DNA of 64,000 bases from Ulvibacterium sp. (GTDB taxonomy: Bacteria > Bacteroidota > Bacteroidia > Flavobacteriales > Flavobacteriaceae): contig NZ_JANQOO010000035.1 of assembly GCF_028285715.1 (NCBI RefSeq), forward strand, positions 1 through 64,000. Direction: 5' to 3'. The notes beneath the pieces are model-generated. The model was not told the origin of the DNA. It ran no database searches and saw nothing but the letters and a program-made list of their open reading frames with translations. A program made the position numbers and the translations under genes. Shown here piece by piece: positions 60,888 through 64,000 of this stretch. How positions within the stretch are numbered: the stretch's first letter is position 1; every line of letters starts with the position of its first letter.

Positions 60888-63800
60888 TTATCGCTTTAGG
60901 GTAAAGTGGTTTTTGTACTCTCTCCCATCACCAAGATCTAAGGTGAACCAGTAGTCGGATGATGGTAACGGCTTTCCCTTGAAGGTACCGTCCCAACCGA
61001 TATCCTCCGACTCAATCTGCCCTAGGAACTTACCGTAACGGTCATAGATATGAACCACGGCATCGGGAAAATCCCTCAAGGCTTCGATTTGCCAATAGTC
61101 GTTTACGCCGTCGTTGTTGGGACTAAAGAACCTAGGGTAGCTCAAGAGGACAACTTCCCTGGAATCCTGCCCACAACCATCGCGGTCTCGGACATATACG
61201 GTATAGATTCCTCCTGGAAGTCCATAGAATATATTGTCATCCTGATACCGCTCCCCATCAATGGAATATTCGAGATGGCCGTCCCCGGAAGCAAGGATCT
61301 GTATATGGCCATCATTGGAAAAGTCCTCCCCGGTAACCACTTGCTGGATAAGGGTCTGGGCTGTTCGGACCAGATTGAAAGAGGTCGAGCTTTCGCAATT
61401 GATCCCATTTTTGACTTTGCCTATAAAAAGGGTGTAAGTGCCCTCCTCCGAAAGCTCTACTTCGGGGGAAGTGGAGCGTACAGTGCCATCATCGGCGACC
61501 CATGTCCAGGAGTCCGCATCGGGGGCTGCAGTAATGGTCCTGGACGGTTCGAGGTCGCAGAGATAATAGGTTTCCTGAAGATCTAGGGCCGGTGGTTGGA
61601 TGACGACCAGATCAAAGGAAGCTTCTGAGTAACAATCGGAATTGGCAGCCTCGTACACCCTAACGGTAACCGTCTGGGAATACGGAAACTGGTTTTTGTA
61701 TGAAGTGGAAGGGAAATTGGGCAATACTTGTCCGTCGGTATCTAGGTAAACGGTTTGCAGTTCGCTGCGCTCCCCACGTATAAAGGTCTCTATTCCAGAG
61801 GTGTCAAAAAGGCCATGGCCGTCTCCCTCATCGCAAGCAAACAAATTGGGAAGGGGTGGTATACTTGGGGAGACCGAAGTCCGTAAGGTCAACGGGGTTT
61901 CGACATAACAACTGGTACGCGGGTCGGTAACCCTTACCATAACCATTTCCATATAGGGTGCCGTGTTGGTGTACGGGTTAGGAAGAGGATAGGGAAGGAG
62001 AGATCCCTGGGCATCAAAGTAGGAAACTTCCATTCCGGTCTGGTTGCCGACCACCACACCTTCTACCTCGGAGGTATCGAATTCTGCAATACCGTCATCG
62101 TCGCACACGATAAGATCTGGGAGGGCATGTACCACGGGTAAGGGGCTTACGATGAGGTTGAAGGTGGTCTCGGCGTGAAATTTTGGGTTACTATCGTCCG
62201 TCACGGTTGCGGTAACGGTCTGGGAATAAGGGGTAATGTTCCTATAAAAGTTTGAAGGGAAATTGTTCAGTTCCCTTCCATCGGCATCCCAATAGGAGAC
62301 GTTCAGTCCCGTTTGTGAACCAATGATTTGCGTCTGGATCGAGGAAACATCAAATTGGCCAAAACCGTTTCCTTCGTCACAGGCATATTGGTCGGGTGGA
62401 CTTCCTACGGAAGGGATGTTCAAAACCTGTAGGTTCAATATAGTTTCGGCGTAACAATTTGTGAGCGGGTCCGTGACCCGTACGGTAATCGTCTCCATCT
62501 GGCGCACCGTATTGGTATATGGATTCGGGAGGGGATAGGGGAGGGGAGATCCCTGGGCATCAAAGTAGGAAACTTCCATTCCGGTTTGGTTGCCGACCAC
62601 CACACCTTCGACCTCAGAGGTATCGAATTCTGCAAACCCGTCATCGTCGCGCACGATAAGATTTGGGAGGGCATGTGCCACAGGTATAGGACTTACAATA
62701 AGGTCAAAGGCTGTCTCGAAATGAAATGTAGGGTCGTTAGGGTCCGTTATACTGACGGTAACGGTCTGGGAATAGGGGTTCTGGTTCCTATAGGATACTG
62801 AGGGAAAATCTTGCAGTACCTGTCCATTGGCATCCAGATAGGCAACATCGAGTCCTGTCTGTGTACCAATGATTTGCGTCTCGATTGAAGAAGCGTCGAA
62901 ATGAGCATAACCGTTTCCTTCATCACAACCATATATGTCGGATGGATTCATTGCTATTGGTGTATTGGAAACCCGAAGGTTCAGTGCGGTCTCATTGAAA
63001 CAACCCGTAGAGGAGTTGGTTACCCGTACTGTAATGACCTCGTGGTAAGGTGTTGTATTTGCAAATGGGTTAGGAAGCGGTGAGGGAAGCGGAGACCCTA
63101 GCGCATCAAAATAGGAAACGTCCATTCCGGTCTGCCCGTTAACTACGAGGCTTGTAATGTTGGAAGTATCGAATTCACCAAGTCCATTGCCATCATCGTC
63201 CGGGACAATAAGATCTTGAACAGGCCCAGCTTTCGGACGCGGCTGCACAATAAGATCAAAGGTGGTTTCTTTCTCACAACGGGGAAAAGATGTCTTCTCC
63301 ACCCTTGCTGTAATAGTTTGGGTGTAAGGCTCCTGATTCCTATAGGAAGCAGCTGGAAAATTAGGTAATTCATCTCCGTTGGAATCATAATATGAAACCC
63401 TTACATTGGTCTGCGCGCCAATTATTTGATTTTCGATTGACGAGGCGTCAAATGTGGCAAAGCCATTCCCCTCGTCACAGGCAAATAGGTCGGTTGGCTT
63501 AATGGCATCCGGCCTGTCATGGACTATAAACCAAAATTTAACATCTTCACATGTCCCTGCAAAGGTGTTAAATGTCCTTGTCGTAATCACTTCTAAATGA
63601 CGCGTTTTATTGGTGTAGGTATCCGGAAAGGGAGCTGGAATCGGATTTCCTTGACCATCAAAATACGAAACCACAAATCCAAATCTACGATCAGCATCCT
63701 TAAACCAAGAAGTATCAAACTCCAAGAAGCCATCATTATCGGTATCACAACCATGTTCTCTATAGCTTATCGGAGGAGTGGCACAGCTTGCAGGAGGTGT

Positions 63801-64000
63801 CTCCGTATTGCCAAAGACTTTAAGGTAAAAATGGGAATTTGGGTATCCGTAGTCATCTGTGGTGAGATAGCTATGAGGTGGGCAGTCACCTGAATCTACC
63901 CAAGATGCGTCCGTTTCATCTTGGGTAGATGCCAAATAAAAACGATTGGGGTATATATCCTCCTCTATGTCAAGTCCTATATCTAAATGAAATGGGTTTC
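60888..64000 (-). CDS. T9SS type B (CHU_C) repeat protein, 5' end beyond window
   Basis: At least 1037 codons are present. The frame stays open to the window edge, reading NPFHLDIGLDIEEDIYPNRF upstream of the TTG at 63935, so that TTG is not the start. The N-terminal visible part is followed by many modules of about 90 residues of two alternating kinds: CDEGNGYAHFDASSIETQII with FPSVSYRNQ-type ends, and DDDGFAEFDTSEVEGVVVG with SYFDAQGSPLPYPLPNPY. An end domain (EEGTYTLFIG, TGEDFSNDG) leads to the type B sorting signal (RFFSPNNDGVNDYW, VHIYDRYGKFLGQ, LPSSDYWFTLDLG, HFTLKR). It should be exported by T9SS and displayed on the surface. Confidence 0.92.
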   Translation of the reverse strand, partial: NPFHLDIGLDIEEDIYPNRFYLASTQDETDASWVDSGDCPPHSYLTTDDYGYPNSHFYLKVFGNTETPPASCATPPISYREHGCDTDNDGFLEFDTSWFKDADRRFGFVVSYFDGQGNPIPAPFPDTYTNKTRHLEVITTRTFNTFAGTCEDVKFWFIVHDRPDAIKPTDLFACDEGNGFATFDASSIENQIIGAQTNVRVSYYDSNGDELPNFPAASYRNQEPYTQTITARVEKTSFPRCEKETTFDLIVQPRPKAGPVQDLIVPDDDGNGLGEFDTSNITSLVVNGQTGMDVSYFDALGSPLPSPLPNPFANTTPYHEVITVRVTNSSTGCFNETALNLRVSNTPIAMNPSDIYGCDEGNGYAHFDASSIETQIIGTQTGLDVAYLDANGQVLQDFPSVSYRNQNPYSQTVTVSITDPNDPTFHFETAFDLIVSPIPVAHALPNLIVRDDDGFAEFDTSEVEGVVVGNQTGMEVSYFDAQGSPLPYPLPNPYTNTVRQMETITVRVTDPLTNCYAETILNLQVLNIPSVGSPPDQYACDEGNGFGQFDVSSIQTQIIGSQTGLNVSYWDADGRELNNFPSNFYRNITPYSQTVTATVTDDSNPKFHAETTFNLIVSPLPVVHALPDLIVCDDDGIAEFDTSEVEGVVVGNQTGMEVSYFDAQGSLLPYPLPNPYTNTAPYMEMVMVRVTDPRTSCYVETPLTLRTSVSPSIPPLPNLFACDEGDGHGLFDTSGIETFIRGERSELQTVYLDTDGQVLPNFPSTSYKNQFPYSQTVTVRVYEAANSDCYSEASFDLVVIQPPALDLQETYYLCDLEPSRTITAAPDADSWTWVADDGTVRSTSPEVELSEEGTYTLFIGKVKNGINCESSTSFNLVRTAQTLIQQVVTGEDFSNDGHIQILASGDGHLEYSIDGERYQDDNIFYGLPGGIYTVYVRDRDGCGQDSREVVLLSYPRFFSPNNDGVNDYWQIEALRDFPDAVVHIYDRYGKFLGQIESEDIGWDGTFKGKPLPSSDYWFTLDLGDGREYKNHFTLKR
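61980..63530 (-). repeat. 546-bp tandem repeats inside the T9SS repeat protein
   Basis: The stretch beginning AGATCCCTGGGCATCAAA occurs at 62001 and 62547, and a diverged copy begins at 63093: two steps of exactly 546 bases, or 182 codons, one pair of the two module types. The first 130 bases of the first two copies differ at about eight positions, so this duplication is recent, and the third copy is older. Confidence 0.8.

Noticed and set aside
63935-63935. TTG at 63935 as start of the second T9SS protein
   Set aside because: The frame continues open upstream to the window edge with protein-like sequence and there is no signal peptide at this point; the gene is cut by the edge.

Overview
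The window looks like chromosomal DNA of a marine-type Flavobacteriaceae (Bacteroidota). The evidence is two giant proteins with the gliding/T9SS type B (CHU_C) C-terminus, Bacteroidota promoters of the TAnnTTTG type, a TonB receptor paired with a lipoprotein, three LytTR regulators (two with LytS-type kinases), an ECF sigma factor, and YD-repeat proteins of the family common in this phylum. I see no rRNA or tRNA gene, no CRISPR array, no complete insertion sequence and no phage structural genes.

Layout. 0-1.7 kb: the start of a lipoprotein, a tyrosine recombinase and a divergent zinc-ribbon protein. 2.3-5.9 kb: lipoprotein and TonB receptor under a promoter whose -33 element lies inside a Fur/Zur-like palindrome. 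6-7.8 kb: a membrane LytTR regulator and a CPBP protease, separated by a 13-bp direct repeat with the spacing LytTR proteins use. 8-10.6 kb: AraC regulator, DUF1772 protein and NmrA-like protein with an AraC-type direct repeat. 10.7-17 kb: a LytS/LytR pair and an HtrA-like protease, flanked by three promoters that share one operator layout and drive small secreted or acidic proteins. 17.4-23 kb: a propeller sensor without a kinase, a glutamate-receptor-like potassium channel and a GPH sugar symporter.

23.1-54.9 kb is the most distinctive part. A nearly complete type II secretion (type IV filament) system is split in two. The minus-strand half (29.3 to 23.1 kb) encodes G, O, E, D, L and M components. 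The plus-strand half (49.8 to 54.9 kb) encodes two lipoproteins and C, K, I, J and F components. Between them lie two tandem units of secreted paralogues with a carbohydrate-binding-like N-terminus and an intramolecular-chaperone-like tail, a two-part YD/RHS toxin cage with a candidate toxin tip and immunity lipoprotein, a field of palindromic repeats with gene debris, and one T9SS type B adhesin. I propose that the filament system and the cargo between its halves form one functional island. This is inference from layout.

54.9-64 kb: a second LytS/LytR pair, a DOMON protein, an NTF2-like protein, an MscS channel, an ECF sigma factor with a tiny partner, about 1.2 kb with no convincing gene, and the 3' part of a second T9SS type B repeat protein that runs off the window.
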